Shown here: positions 1 through 8,647 of the stretch, in pieces
How positions within the stretch are numbered: the stretch's first letter is position 1
Layout: each line of letters begins with the position of its first letter
DNA from: DALYJJ01 sp031969915
GTDB taxonomy: Bacteria > Acidobacteriota > Terriglobia > Bryobacterales > Bryobacteraceae
Direction: 5' to 3'
Assembly (NCBI GenBank): GCA_031969915.1
Contig: DALYJJ010000013.1
Span: forward strand, 1-64,000
DNA length: 64,000 nucleotides
The notes under the pieces: model-generated
What the model was told of the DNA's origin: nothing
Seen by the model: the letters and a program-made list of their open reading frames with translations, nothing else
Database searches by the model: none
Translations under genes and position numbers: made by a program

Positions 1-1165
1 CAGCCACCACCCGCACCACTTTGGGGATCACGTCGCCGCTGCGTTCCACCAGGACGCGGTCCCCGATCTGCACGCCCAGCCGTTCGATCTCATCTTCGTT
101 GTGCAACGTTGCCCGCGACACGGTGACGCCGCCCACCACCACGGGGGCCAGGAACGCCACCGGCGTCAACGCGCCGGTTCGGCCGACGTTCACGCCGATG
201 TTCTCGACCACCGTTTCGGCCTGCCGCGCGGCGTATTTGTAGGCAATGGCCCAGCGCGGCGCTTTGGCGGTCCATCCCAGCCGCTGCTGCTGCGCAATCG
301 AGTCGACCTTCACCACCAGGCCGTCGATTTCATAGGGCAGCGCATCCCGCTTCTCCTGCCAGCCGCCGATGAAGGCTATCAGCTCCTCGAGAGAACCGCA
401 GAGCCGGCGCTCGCGGTTCACCTTGAAGCCGAACCGCTCGAGCGTGGCGAGCGACTCCCAGTGGCTGTCCACCAGGGGCCTGCCGCCTTGCAGCAGGAAA
501 TAAGCGAAGTACTCCAACTGGCGCTCGGCGGTGATGGCGGGGTCCAGCACGCGCAACGATCCGGCGGCGGAGTTGCGCGGGTTGGCGTAGGTCTTGACTC
601 CCTTCCATTCGCAATCGGCGTTGAGCCGCTCGAAGGCCTTGCGGGTCATGATCACCTCGCCGCGCGCCTCGAAACTCGGCGGTGCGCCGTGCACCCGCAG
701 CGGCAGCGACCGGATGGTGCGCGCGTTTTCGGTGACATCCTCGCCCTCCTCGCCGTCGCCGCGCGTGATGGCGCGCACCATCTGTCCGTTCTCGTAGTGC
801 ACGGCCATCGACAACCCGTCGAGCTTCAGCTCCGCCACGTACTGGTACGGTTCGCCCGCCAGCAGCTCGCGCACCCGCCGGTCGAAGTCGCGGAGTTCGC
901 CTTCGTCCAGCGCGTTGTCCAAGCTGAGCATGGGGGCGCTGTGACGTACTTTGACGAAGCCTTCGCGCGGTTTGCCGCCCACGCGCTGCGTCGGTGAGTC
1001 GGGCGAAAGCAGTTCGGGGTGCGCGGCTTCCAGGTCGCGCAGTTCGCGCATCAGCCGGTCGTATTCGGCGTCGCTGATCTCTGGTTGGTCGAGGACATAG
1101 TACAAGTGCTCGTGCCGGCGCAGTTCCTCGCGCAGCGATGCAGCGCGGTTCGAAACGGTTTCCAT
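1..1165 (-). CDS. ligA: NAD-dependent DNA ligase LigA (3' end beyond window)
   Basis: This gene encodes the NAD+-dependent DNA ligase that seals nicks during replication and repair. It reads leftwards from an ATG at 1165 and stays open to the window edge, so about 388 N-terminal residues are visible of the roughly 670 usual for the family. The N-terminal Ia domain (HEHLYYVLDQPEISDAEYD) is followed by the adenylation domain with the active-site lysine in the KLDG motif at residue 114, then by motifs such as TRGDGEEGEDVT and NPRNSAAGSLR, and by the start of the OB fold (GVNVGRTGALTPVA, then GDRVLVERSGDVIPKV). The zinc finger, helix-hairpin-helix and BRCT parts lie outside the window. The start has no clear ribosome binding site; a TATAAA-type -10 lies about ten bases upstream on this strand, so the leader is short. 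The next gene is divergent. Identification is very secure. Confidence 0.97.
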   Translation of the reverse strand, partial: METVSNRAASLREELRRHEHLYYVLDQPEISDAEYDRLMRELRDLEAAHPELLSPDSPTQRVGGKPREGFVKVRHSAPMLSLDNALDEGELRDFDRRVRELLAGEPYQYVAELKLDGLSMAVHYENGQMVRAITRGDGEEGEDVTENARTIRSLPLRVHGAPPSFEARGEVIMTRKAFERLNADCEWKGVKTYANPRNSAAGSLRVLDPAITAERQLEYFAYFLLQGGRPLVDSHWESLATLERFGFKVNRERRLCGSLEELIAFIGGWQEKRDALPYEIDGLVVKVDSIAQQQRLGWTAKAPRWAIAYKYAARQAETVVENIGVNVGRTGALTPVAFLAPVVVGGVTVSRATLHNEDEIERLGVQIGDRVLVERSGDVIPKVVRVVA

Positions 1166-1173
1166 GATCCGCG

Positions 1174-1182
1174 TTTTATACT
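1174..1182. promoter_or_regulatory. overlapping divergent -10 elements (ligA / lipid kinase)
   Basis: The 70-base gap between two divergent genes contains TATACT (1177-1182) on the plus strand. Overlapping it on the minus strand is TATAAA (complement of 1174-1179). These look like back-to-back sigma-70 -10 boxes serving the lipid kinase and ligA. No convincing -35 hexamer was found for either, so the assignment rests on the -10 match and position only. Confidence 0.4.
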
Positions 1183-1235
1183 CGAAGTAACCCGTCCGTC
1201 ACGAGGCCCCTATCGCCACTTACCAGAACATCGTA

Positions 1236-2189
1236 TTGATCTATAACCCCGTCGCGGGACGCATCAGCCGCACGAAAGGTCTTCTACAACGTAGCATCGA
1301 CGCCCTGCGCGCGGCGGGCCACGGGGTGGAATTAACACCGACCCATGGCCCGTGTACCGCCGGCGATCTCGCCGCCGAAGCGGCGCGCGCCGGGGCGGAC
1401 CTGATCCTGGTGGCCGGAGGCGACGGCACGGTCAATGAAGTCGTGGACGGGCTCGCCGGAGCTCAGACGCCAGTGGCGGTATTGCCGGCGGGCACGGCCA
1501 ACGTCCTGGCCAACGAGATGGGGATCGGCGGAAAGACCGAGCGGGCAGCCGAACGCCTGCATGAGATGGTCCCCTCCCGGATCGCGCTTGGCCGCATCGC
1601 GGTGGACACGGCGCCCCCTAACGGATGCCGCGGCTCACGGGCGAGGCACTTTCTGCTCATGGCCGGTGTCGGCCTGGATGCGCACATCGTCTATCACCTG
1701 GATCTCTCGCTCAAAGCCCGGCTCGGAAAGCTGTCCTACTGGGTGGGCGGCTTCGGACAGATCGGACGCCGCCTGGAAGAGTTCGACGTGATCATCGACG
1801 GCCGGACGTACCGCTCCAGCTTCACCCTCGTGAGCCGGGTCCGGAACTATGGTGGCGACCTCGAGATCGCCTCGAGCGCAACGCTGCTCGACGACGATTT
1901 CGAGTTTGTGGTCTTCGAGGGAGACAGCGCGGCCCGCTATCTCGGTTATTTCGCCGGCGTCCTGACGCGGAATCTGCGGCGCGTGCCGGGCGTTCACATC
2001 CTGCGGGGCACACGGGCCGAGTTCGCGCGGCCCGCCGACAAAGACGTCTACATCCAGGTGGATGGCGAGTACGTGGGCCGCCCGCCGGCGACCGTCGAAA
2101 TTGTTCCTTCGGCGCTCACGCTGCTCATGCCGGCCACATACATAGAGAAAGCGTCGAGGCTTCGCGCGGAGTACGAGGTGGCCGTATAG
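1236..2189 (+). CDS. YegS/DAGK-family lipid kinase
   Basis: The product is a diacylglycerol/sphingosine-kinase-fold lipid kinase of the YegS/BmrU type, expected to phosphorylate a lipid or polyprenyl-like alcohol with ATP at the inner membrane face. It shows the N-terminal IYNPVAGR strand-loop, the nucleotide-binding GGDGTVNEVVDGL motif near residue 62, the LPAGTANVLANE segment and the two-layer C-terminal beta domain ending in a DGE motif (IQVDGEYVG). The length of 317 residues is normal. The start is uncertain: TTG at 1236 is the only conventional start codon after the in-frame stop at 1188, yet it trims the first beta strand. The upstream codons would read ATYQNIV, which fits the family better. 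A candidate ribosome site (ACGAGG, 1201-1206) sits about 6 bases before an ATC codon at 1212. The natural lipid substrate cannot be read from sequence. Confidence 0.9.
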   Translation: MIYNPVAGRISRTKGLLQRSIDALRAAGHGVELTPTHGPCTAGDLAAEAARAGADLILVAGGDGTVNEVVDGLAGAQTPVAVLPAGTANVLANEMGIGGKTERAAERLHEMVPSRIALGRIAVDTAPPNGCRGSRARHFLLMAGVGLDAHIVYHLDLSLKARLGKLSYWVGGFGQIGRRLEEFDVIIDGRTYRSSFTLVSRVRNYGGDLEIASSATLLDDDFEFVVFEGDSAARYLGYFAGVLTRNLRRVPGVHILRGTRAEFARPADKDVYIQVDGEYVGRPPATVEIVPSALTLLMPATYIEKASRLRAEYEVAV

Positions 2190-2195
2190 CGGCCC

Positions 2196-3137
2196 CTAAA
2201 ACGTCTGCCGGATGGTCTCGAATTCAGCGTTAAACGATTCGAGAATCCGTTCGACAACCTCCGCTTCCAGACCGAACTCGGAGAGCAACGCTGCCGGCGC
2301 AGTGGGCACCGATTCGGCCGGCTCAATGGTGATTCCCATCGCTTTGCTGCAGCGGTCCGCGGCGTGGATCAGGTGGGCGAGGTGCGGCCCCCCGCCGTTG
2401 CCCGGCAACCGGTCCGGGAAGTGATGGAACTCGACCGCACGGACCACCTCGGCGGGCAGATTCCAACGCGCCAGCGCGGCGGCGGAGAGCTCGGCGTGGC
2501 TGATCTCAATGATCTCTTTTTCGCAATCCACCAGGGCCAGTTCGCTCTGCCCGAGCAGCGTCCGGATCTCTTCGTACTCGGCCGGGAAAGCGATGGCGAT
2601 GAGCAGACGCCCCATGTCGTGCAGCAGGCCGCCCACGAAGGCCCCCTCCGCGTACTCCACGGGAACGTGCTGGGCTAAGTGATCGGCCAGGATCGCGGTG
2701 GACAGGGCGTGCAGGTTGAACCGCAGCGAGGACCACCCCTCCGGCGTCCGAACCTTCTTCCACATGTGCGCGATGGAGAGGCTGAGGACGGTGTTTCGAA
2801 GCTTGTTCAGGCCGACCAGAGAAATTGCGTGAGGGATTGAGCTGATGGTCCCGCGCCGCCCATAAACCGCTGAATTCACAAGGCGAAGCACGTTCGCGGA
2901 GAGCACGGTATCCCGCTCGATCAAGCCCGCCAGTTGGGCGAAGGAGACATCCTCGTTGGCCAGGCTCGCCAGCAGCTTGTTCAGGATCGGAGAGAACGGC
3001 GGGAGCTGATCCAGGCTGCGGAGCGCCAGCTCGCGGTAGCTAACCTTCTGGAGGCGAAGAGCACTCACGACGGTACTATCGGCTTGCTCGGGCGAAAACT
3101 TGAGCCTTCCCTCCAAGCTACGATAAGGACTGACCAT
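2196..3137 (-). CDS. HDOD domain protein
   Basis: This is a cytoplasmic HDOD-domain protein, a catalytically degenerate relative of HD phosphohydrolases usually tied to signalling, stress or motility control. The HDOD core runs from about residue 30 to 230 and includes the family segments LPPFSPILNKLLASLANEDVS, ERDTVLSANVLRLVNSA, ISLVGLNKLRN, VGGLLHDMGRLL and FHHFPD. No output domain is fused to it. I chose ATG 3137 because a GGGGGAG-type ribosome site lies about 9 bases upstream on the minus strand; a longer reading to 3176 is possible. This start shares the four bases CATG with the divergent ABC ATPase start, so the regulatory signals of each gene must lie inside the other. The partner proteins are unknown. 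Confidence 0.88.
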   Translation of the reverse strand: MVSPYRSLEGRLKFSPEQADSTVVSALRLQKVSYRELALRSLDQLPPFSPILNKLLASLANEDVSFAQLAGLIERDTVLSANVLRLVNSAVYGRRGTISSIPHAISLVGLNKLRNTVLSLSIAHMWKKVRTPEGWSSLRFNLHALSTAILADHLAQHVPVEYAEGAFVGGLLHDMGRLLIAIAFPAEYEEIRTLLGQSELALVDCEKEIIEISHAELSAAALARWNLPAEVVRAVEFHHFPDRLPGNGGGPHLAHLIHAADRCSKAMGITIEPAESVPTAPAALLSEFGLEAEVVERILESFNAEFETIRQTF

Positions 3138-3912
3138 GACCGATCTCCCCCCGTCCGCCGAACAGTCGTTGGCCATCGAAGTTCGCGGCCTTCGGAAGGT
3201 GTATGGAGAAAAAGCCGCCGTCGATGGCCTCTCGCTGGAGGTCCCGGCGGGCTGTTTCTACGGATTCCTGGGCCCCAATGGCGCCGGCAAGACCACCACC
3301 ATCAGGATGCTGATGGGACTGGCGCCGCCAACCGCCGGAACGATCCGCATGCTCGGGCTTCCGCTGCCCGAGCGGGCCCTCGACGTAAAGGGCCGGATCG
3401 GGCTGGTGCCCGACGAGTCACTGCTGTTCGATCACCTGACGGGCGCGGAATTCGCCGAATTCGTGGGCCGCATGTATGGGTTGGACCGGCCCCTGGCGCG
3501 GCAGCGGGCCCTCGAATTGATGGACCTGTTCGAACTCGGCGGAGCGCAGCGGAAACTGATCGGCGAGTATTCCAAAGGTATGCGCAAGCGCGTGGCGATG
3601 GCGGCCGCCCTGATTCACCGGCCGCAGCTCTTTCTCATGGACGAGCCGTTCGAAGGAGTGGACGCGGTGGGCGCGCGCCTGATGAAGGATATTCTGCTCG
3701 ATCAGGTTCGGCAGGGGGCCACCATCTTTCTCACCTCCCACGTCCTCGAAGTCGTCGAGCGCCTCTGTGACCGCGTAGCGATCATCCACGAGGGCCGGCT
3801 GGTGGTGGAGGGGCCGATCGGCGAACTGCGCTCGGGCGCCGAAACGCTCGAAGACATCTTCGTCCGCGTCGTCGGCGCCGAGCGCACCACGGAGAACCTG
3901 AGTTGGCTGTGA
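3136..3912 (+). CDS. ABC transporter ATP-binding protein
   Basis: This 258-residue protein is the ATPase of an ABC-2-type transporter. It has Walker A (GPNGAGKTTT, about residues 47-56), a Q-loop region, the signature stretch EYSKGMRKRVAMAAALIHRP, Walker B with the following glutamate (LFLMDEPFEGVD) and the H-loop (FLTSHVLEVVERL). The signature is YSKGM rather than the textbook LSGGQ, a form common in ABC-2 exporters. AAGGA at 3125-3129 is a good ribosome site for ATG 3136. The gene overlaps the start of the next gene, its membrane partner, so the two are translationally coupled. The substrate is unknown; lipids, peptides or drugs are all possible for this class. Confidence 0.95.
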   Translation: MTDLPPSAEQSLAIEVRGLRKVYGEKAAVDGLSLEVPAGCFYGFLGPNGAGKTTTIRMLMGLAPPTAGTIRMLGLPLPERALDVKGRIGLVPDESLLFDHLTGAEFAEFVGRMYGLDRPLARQRALELMDLFELGGAQRKLIGEYSKGMRKRVAMAAALIHRPQLFLMDEPFEGVDAVGARLMKDILLDQVRQGATIFLTSHVLEVVERLCDRVAIIHEGRLVVEGPIGELRSGAETLEDIFVRVVGAERTTENLSWL

Positions 3913-5519
3913 TCCTCGATCGCCGCACCTCGGCCGTCCTTTGGGCGCAGTGGCGCACGCTGCGCAACTTCTATCCGCGCGCCAACCGGGGCGGGCTGGT
4001 CTTCACCGCGATCATGGGTTTGCTCTGGTACGGGTCCTGGCTGACGGGGGCGCTGGTGATCGCCAAGGTAATCTCGATCTCGCGCCAGGCGTCGCTCGAG
4101 CGCTTCCTGCCGTTCGGGTTCTTCTTCGGATGCCTGTACTGGCAGTTGGTCCCGCTGCTGATGGCCAGCGCCGGCGCCACACTCGACATGCGGCGGCTGT
4201 TGGTGTATCCGATCCCGCACCGCTCGCTGTTCGGCGTCGAAGTCCTGCTCCGCCTGACCACCGGTATCGAAGTGCTTCTCATCCTGGGAGGCGCGGCGGC
4301 GGGACTCTGGCTGCATCCTTCGGTACCCGTCTGGGCGCCGCTGTTCGTCCTCCCGTTCGCACTGTTCAACATGCTCCTCTCGGCCGGCGTGCGGGAGCTG
4401 CTGACGCGTGTGTTCGCCCAGAAGCGGCTGCGCGAAATCGCCATCTTCCTGCTGGTCATGGTCGCCGCCGTTCCGCAATTGATCGCCGTCCGCGGCGTGC
4501 CCGCGCCGGTGCGCGCTTTCTTCGTGGGACTGGTCCAGGGCTGGTACCCGTGGTCGGTGACCGGATACCTGGCCTCGGGCACGTTCGGCGTTCCGTACCT
4601 GGCGGCGCTCGCCGCCTGGGTCGCGTTTGCCTACGTCTTCGGGCGCTGGCAGTTCGAGCGCGGGCTGCGTTTCGACGTGGAGGCGGCCAAGGCGGCGGAC
4701 CGTCCGAAAAGCAAGGGCACGCCGTGGTCGGAGACGTTGTTCCGCATTCCCACGCTGCTCTTCCGCGATCCTCTGGGCGCACTGGTGGAAAAGGAAGTCC
4801 GCTTCCTGGCCCGCTCGCCCCGCTTCCGGCTCGTGTTTCTGATGGGGTTTTCCTTCAGCCTGCTGATCTGGTTCCCGATGGCCTTCCGGCCCGGCGGCGG
4901 CTCGTCATTCATGGGCGCCAACTTCCTCACCATCGCCACCGTGTATTCGTTGATGCTGCTCGGCGAGGTCTCCTTCTGGAACACATTCGGCTTCGACCGC
5001 AGCGCCGCGCAGATGTACTGGCTCGCGCCCGTTCCCTTTCGAACCGTCCTCATCGGGAAGAACCTGACGGCCTGCCTCTTCATCCTGTTGGAGATCCTGC
5101 TGGTGGCCGCGGTGTGCGGCGCCTTGCGCCTGCCCGTGAGCCCGCCCAAGGTGGCCGAAGCGCTGGCGGTGGCGGTGGTGCTCTCCGTCTACCTGCTGGC
5201 CATCGGCAATCTCTCGAGCACCCACTACCCGCGGGCGGTGAACCCGGCGCAATCGTGGCGCTCCACCGGCGCCGGGAAGTGGCAGGCGCTCCTGTTGATC
5301 ATCTACCCGGTGATCTCCATCCCGATCGCGCTCGCGTACCTGGCGCGCTGGGCGGTGGACGCCGAGTGGGCCTTCTACGCCGCGCTCGGCGTGGCGGCCG
5401 CGATCGGCCTGGCGATGTATCACGTCGCGCTGGAATCGGCGGTGGAGGCAGCGGCCGCGCAGCGGGAGCAGATCATTGAGACGCTCTCGAAAAGCGAGGG
5501 CCCGATCGCAATGGGCTGA
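3903..5519 (+). CDS. ABC-2-like transporter permease
   Basis: This is a 538-residue polytopic membrane protein and the evident permease partner of the preceding ATPase. Hydrophobic segments appear at about residues 35-55, 70-90, 115-165, 185-200 and 215-240, then after a cytoplasmic loop (DVEAAKAADRPKSKGTPWSE) at about 315-330, 345-360, 390-420, 425-440, 465-480 and 490-510. The two-half layout, each with its own membrane block, resembles large ABC-2-type or Bce/Ytr-like exporters, but no specific family is obvious. TTG at 3903 lies about 8 bases after GGAG. GTG at 3909 is an alternative and would overlap the ATPase stop as GTGA. It ends just before a convergent gene. The substrate is not predictable. 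Confidence 0.85.
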   Translation: MAVILDRRTSAVLWAQWRTLRNFYPRANRGGLVFTAIMGLLWYGSWLTGALVIAKVISISRQASLERFLPFGFFFGCLYWQLVPLLMASAGATLDMRRLLVYPIPHRSLFGVEVLLRLTTGIEVLLILGGAAAGLWLHPSVPVWAPLFVLPFALFNMLLSAGVRELLTRVFAQKRLREIAIFLLVMVAAVPQLIAVRGVPAPVRAFFVGLVQGWYPWSVTGYLASGTFGVPYLAALAAWVAFAYVFGRWQFERGLRFDVEAAKAADRPKSKGTPWSETLFRIPTLLFRDPLGALVEKEVRFLARSPRFRLVFLMGFSFSLLIWFPMAFRPGGGSSFMGANFLTIATVYSLMLLGEVSFWNTFGFDRSAAQMYWLAPVPFRTVLIGKNLTACLFILLEILLVAAVCGALRLPVSPPKVAEALAVAVVLSVYLLAIGNLSSTHYPRAVNPAQSWRSTGAGKWQALLLIIYPVISIPIALAYLARWAVDAEWAFYAALGVAAAIGLAMYHVALESAVEAAAAQREQIIETLSKSEGPIAMG

Positions 5520-5534
5520 AGCGCGCGCCCTGGC

Positions 5535-6950
5535 TTACTCCAGCGCGAACGATTCGCCGCGCGAGGGGATCACCGCCTCCACCCCGTGGATCTGCTCGAT
5601 GGCGGCCTTCAGCGCCCGCGACTGCGACGGTTCGCCGTGCACCAGGAACACCTTCTTCAAGGTGGGCACCAGCGGCCGCATCCAGGCAATCAGTTCGCGC
5701 TGGTCGGCATGGCCGCTGAGTTCGTTCAGCTTCGCGACTTCGGCCCTCAGCCGCACCGGCTCGCCGAAGATGGGCACCTCGGGCATCTTATCCACGATCT
5801 TGCGGCCCAGCGTGTTCTCCCCCTGGAAGCCGGTGATCAACACCGTGTTGCGCGGGTCCGCGATGTTGTTGCGCAGGTGGTGCAGGATGCGCCCCGCTTC
5901 GCACATGCCGGAGGCGGAGATCACCAGGAACGGGCCGCGCAGGTCGTTCAGCGCTTTGCTCTCGGCGACGTCGCGGATGTAGCGGAGGCGGCGGAACCCG
6001 AAGGGATCTTCGCCCCGGTCGAGGAACTCGCGCGTCTCGGCGTCGAAGTGTTCGCTGTGCTTGCGGAACACCTCGGTGACGTTCACCGCCAGCGGGCTGT
6101 CCACGAACATCGGAATGGACGGCACCCGGCCGGCCTCGATCAACTCGTGGAGTAATAGCACCAGTTGCTGCGTGCGGCCCACGGCGAAGGCGGGCACGAT
6201 GATGCGGCCGCCCCGGGCGCAGGTGCGGTTGACGATGTCGGCCAATTTCGACTGCACGTCGCCCAGGTCCTTGTGGAGGCGGTCGCCGTACGTGCTCTCC
6301 AGGATCAGGTAGTCGGCTGCGGGAGGCGGTTCGGGGTCGCGGACAATGGGCAGGCCGGGACGGCCCACGTCGCCGGAGAACGCCAGGCGGCGGGTGCGGC
6401 CGTTCTCGGTGAGAGTGAGCGTCATGGAGGTGGAGCCGAGCATGTGGCCGGCGTCGATGGTCCGGTAATGAATGCCGGGGGCGACCTCGGTTTCCGTGTG
6501 CAGTGGAGTGGGGCGGAACAGCGGCATCACCGCTTCGGCGTCCTCCATGCTGTAGAGCGGCTCAACGGCGCCGTCGCCGCTTTCCGGGTCGATCCGGCGG
6601 CGGCGGGAAAGACGCTTGTTGACGAACTCGGCGTCTTTCTGTTGCAGGAACGCCGAGTCGGCGAGCATCGCGACGCACAGGTCGGCCGTGGCCGGAGTGG
6701 TGTAGATCGGGCCCCGGTAGCCGTTCTTGGTCAGCGTCGGGAGATTGCCGCTGTGATCGATGTGCGCGTGGGAGAGGAGCACGGCGTCAATGCGTTCGGC
6801 GGAAAACGGCAGGTGCGAGTTCCGCTCAAAGGACTCCTGGCGCCGGCCCTGGTAGAGGCCGCAATCCATCAGCACCCGGCTGCCGTTGGCGCGGAGTTCG
6901 TGCATGGACCCGGTGACGGTTTGGGCGGCGCCCCAGAACGTGAGTTTCAT
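5535..6950 (-). CDS. MBL-fold beta-CASP ribonuclease/exonuclease
   Basis: This encodes a 471-residue metallo-beta-lactamase protein with a beta-CASP insertion, of the Ysh1/CPSF73-like RNA-processing class found widely in bacteria. Zinc ligands are visible in the SHAHIDHSGN motif (about residues 60-69), an AGHMLGS histidine and FSGDVGR. The beta-CASP part contains LESTYGDR, GGRIIVPAFAVGRTQQLV (motif A region), VISASGMCEAGRILHHL (motif B) and SGHADQRELIAW (motif C histidine). It probably cleaves RNA endo- or exonucleolytically in the cytoplasm, though the substrate is not known. It stands alone, divergent from the GT-C gene and convergent with the ABC permease. The start at 6950 is the first methionine of the conserved MKLTFWGAAQTVTGS N terminus. 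Confidence 0.93.
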   Translation of the reverse strand: MKLTFWGAAQTVTGSMHELRANGSRVLMDCGLYQGRRQESFERNSHLPFSAERIDAVLLSHAHIDHSGNLPTLTKNGYRGPIYTTPATADLCVAMLADSAFLQQKDAEFVNKRLSRRRRIDPESGDGAVEPLYSMEDAEAVMPLFRPTPLHTETEVAPGIHYRTIDAGHMLGSTSMTLTLTENGRTRRLAFSGDVGRPGLPIVRDPEPPPAADYLILESTYGDRLHKDLGDVQSKLADIVNRTCARGGRIIVPAFAVGRTQQLVLLLHELIEAGRVPSIPMFVDSPLAVNVTEVFRKHSEHFDAETREFLDRGEDPFGFRRLRYIRDVAESKALNDLRGPFLVISASGMCEAGRILHHLRNNIADPRNTVLITGFQGENTLGRKIVDKMPEVPIFGEPVRLRAEVAKLNELSGHADQRELIAWMRPLVPTLKKVFLVHGEPSQSRALKAAIEQIHGVEAVIPSRGESFALE

Positions 6951-7016
6951 AGATCGAAAGACAAGGATGTCACAGGCCGCCTATTGCGGGGGCGGGCTGC
7001 CGCCGATTGGTGACTG

Positions 7017-8597
7017 GTGGCCAACGGGCGGCGAATTCTCGCGGTGGCGGCGGTGTGCGTGGCGTGTCTGCCCGTGCTCGCGCTCTGCTGGCGGTTTCGC
7101 GACCTGGGACACTGGGGGCAGTTCGACGACGACGGAATCTACGTGGTGACCGCGCGGGCGTTGGCCGAAGGGCGCGGCTACCGCATCGAGAGCCTGCCGG
7201 GTGAGCCCCCGCAAACCAAGTACCCGCCCCTCTATCCTCTCTACCTCGCGCTCTGGTGGACGCTCGCCCCGCCCTTTCCCGCCAACCTCCCCTGGCTGAT
7301 GTTGGGCCAGGCGGCGGTGTTTGTGGGCTTGCTGGTGGCCGTGTGGCGATGGGTCGCGGCGGAAGGAGCCGGGCCGCCGGAGCGAGCCGTGGTCACCGCC
7401 CTGGTGGCGCTCTCGCCGGTGACGGCGATGCTCACCGCCAACCTGCTGGCCGATACGCTGTTCTGCGCGCTCGTGGTAGCGGCCGCGGCGTGCGCGGGAC
7501 GGTGGACCCGCGGGTCCGCGTGGGCCGCGGGCGTTCTCGGAGGCCTTGCCTTCCTCACGCGCACGGCGGCCATGCCGCTTTTGCCCGCCCTGGTCGCGGC
7601 CGGCTGGATGCGCGGGCGCAAGGACCTGGCGTGGCGCATGGCGCTGCCGATGGCCGTGGCCATGGGCGCCTGGCACTGGTGGCGAGCCGCGGCCATGCCG
7701 CAGTCTCTGCTCCCGGCCGAAATCTACTACCTCGACTACACCTTGGTGCATCGGTTGAACCTGTCCGCCATGAGCTTCGGGGACCTGTTGGCGAAGAACG
7801 GCGGTGTCCTGGTCACGTCGGTATGCAACCTGATGGCTTTCAGCAACGGCTCGTGGCCGCTGGGGCATCATCTGGCGCGGCTGGCGGCGTTCGCGGGCGT
7901 CGCCGGGCTGGTTCGGCACTGGCGGAGAAACGGACCGTCCGTGCTGACGCTGTTCGGAGCCGGCCTGGTGGGAATGTCCATGGTGTGGAGTTACAGCCCG
8001 AATGAGCGTCTCCTCTATCCGCTCCTGCCCCTGCTGCTGTTCGGCTGCTGGACCGAGCTGCGGGCGCTGGCGGGCATGATCGCGGCGGTGTGGCGCAAAG
8101 GGCCGTTCGGGAACCGCGTGGCCGCGGGCGTCCTGGCGGGTGTCGCGGCGCTGGTCGTGGCGATGGCGGGCCTGGGGTCCTGGATCGGTCTTTCGCGCGT
8201 GGTTCCGGATCACCTGGAATCGGATCGCGAGGCGGCGCGGGAGCGCGGCGAGGTATGGCGCTGGCTGGCGGAACGCACGCCGCCACAAGCCGGCGTATTG
8301 GCCTTCAACGGCGGCGCCTTGTACCTGCGCGCGGGCCGGCGCTACTACGCGCTGCGCGCGCCCACCAGCTATTACTATCGGGACGATTCCGACGGCCTCC
8401 TGCGATGGTTGCGTGAGGCGCCTCGGCACGCCCGGCAGAGCGGGCTTTCCTTCGTGGTCCTCGGCGACGGAGATTACTGGAACGATCTCAGTCCGGAACT
8501 GAACCGTTCCCTGCGTGCGTCGCTCGACCGCGACCCGCGGCTCCAGACCGTGTACTCCGCGGGGCGGTATCGCGTCTACCGGATCGCTTTGCACTGA
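7017..8597 (+). CDS. GT-C fold membrane glycosyltransferase-like protein
   Basis: This 526-residue membrane protein has the features of the ArnT/PMT-like GT-C superfamily, which transfers sugars from polyprenyl-phosphate donors on the outer face of the inner membrane. An N-terminal membrane helix is followed by a loop with the acidic motif FDDDGIYVVTARALAEG (about residues 39-55). Next come the TKYPPLYPLYLALWW motif and about ten further hydrophobic segments up to about residue 400. The C-terminal soluble part (residues about 400-526) ends in a small alpha/beta region. The GTG start at 7017 is the first in-frame start and gives a sensible basic N terminus (MANGRR) before the helix. The acceptor, lipid A, protein or polysaccharide, cannot be told. 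Confidence 0.78.
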   Translation: MANGRRILAVAAVCVACLPVLALCWRFRDLGHWGQFDDDGIYVVTARALAEGRGYRIESLPGEPPQTKYPPLYPLYLALWWTLAPPFPANLPWLMLGQAAVFVGLLVAVWRWVAAEGAGPPERAVVTALVALSPVTAMLTANLLADTLFCALVVAAAACAGRWTRGSAWAAGVLGGLAFLTRTAAMPLLPALVAAGWMRGRKDLAWRMALPMAVAMGAWHWWRAAAMPQSLLPAEIYYLDYTLVHRLNLSAMSFGDLLAKNGGVLVTSVCNLMAFSNGSWPLGHHLARLAAFAGVAGLVRHWRRNGPSVLTLFGAGLVGMSMVWSYSPNERLLYPLLPLLLFGCWTELRALAGMIAAVWRKGPFGNRVAAGVLAGVAALVVAMAGLGSWIGLSRVVPDHLESDREAARERGEVWRWLAERTPPQAGVLAFNGGALYLRAGRRYYALRAPTSYYYRDDSDGLLRWLREAPRHARQSGLSFVVLGDGDYWNDLSPELNRSLRASLDRDPRLQTVYSAGRYRVYRIALH

Positions 8598-8647
8598 GAG
8601 CGCCGCCCGAAAGCCGCTAGAATCGGAGGGTCGCTTTCGGGTTGCCT

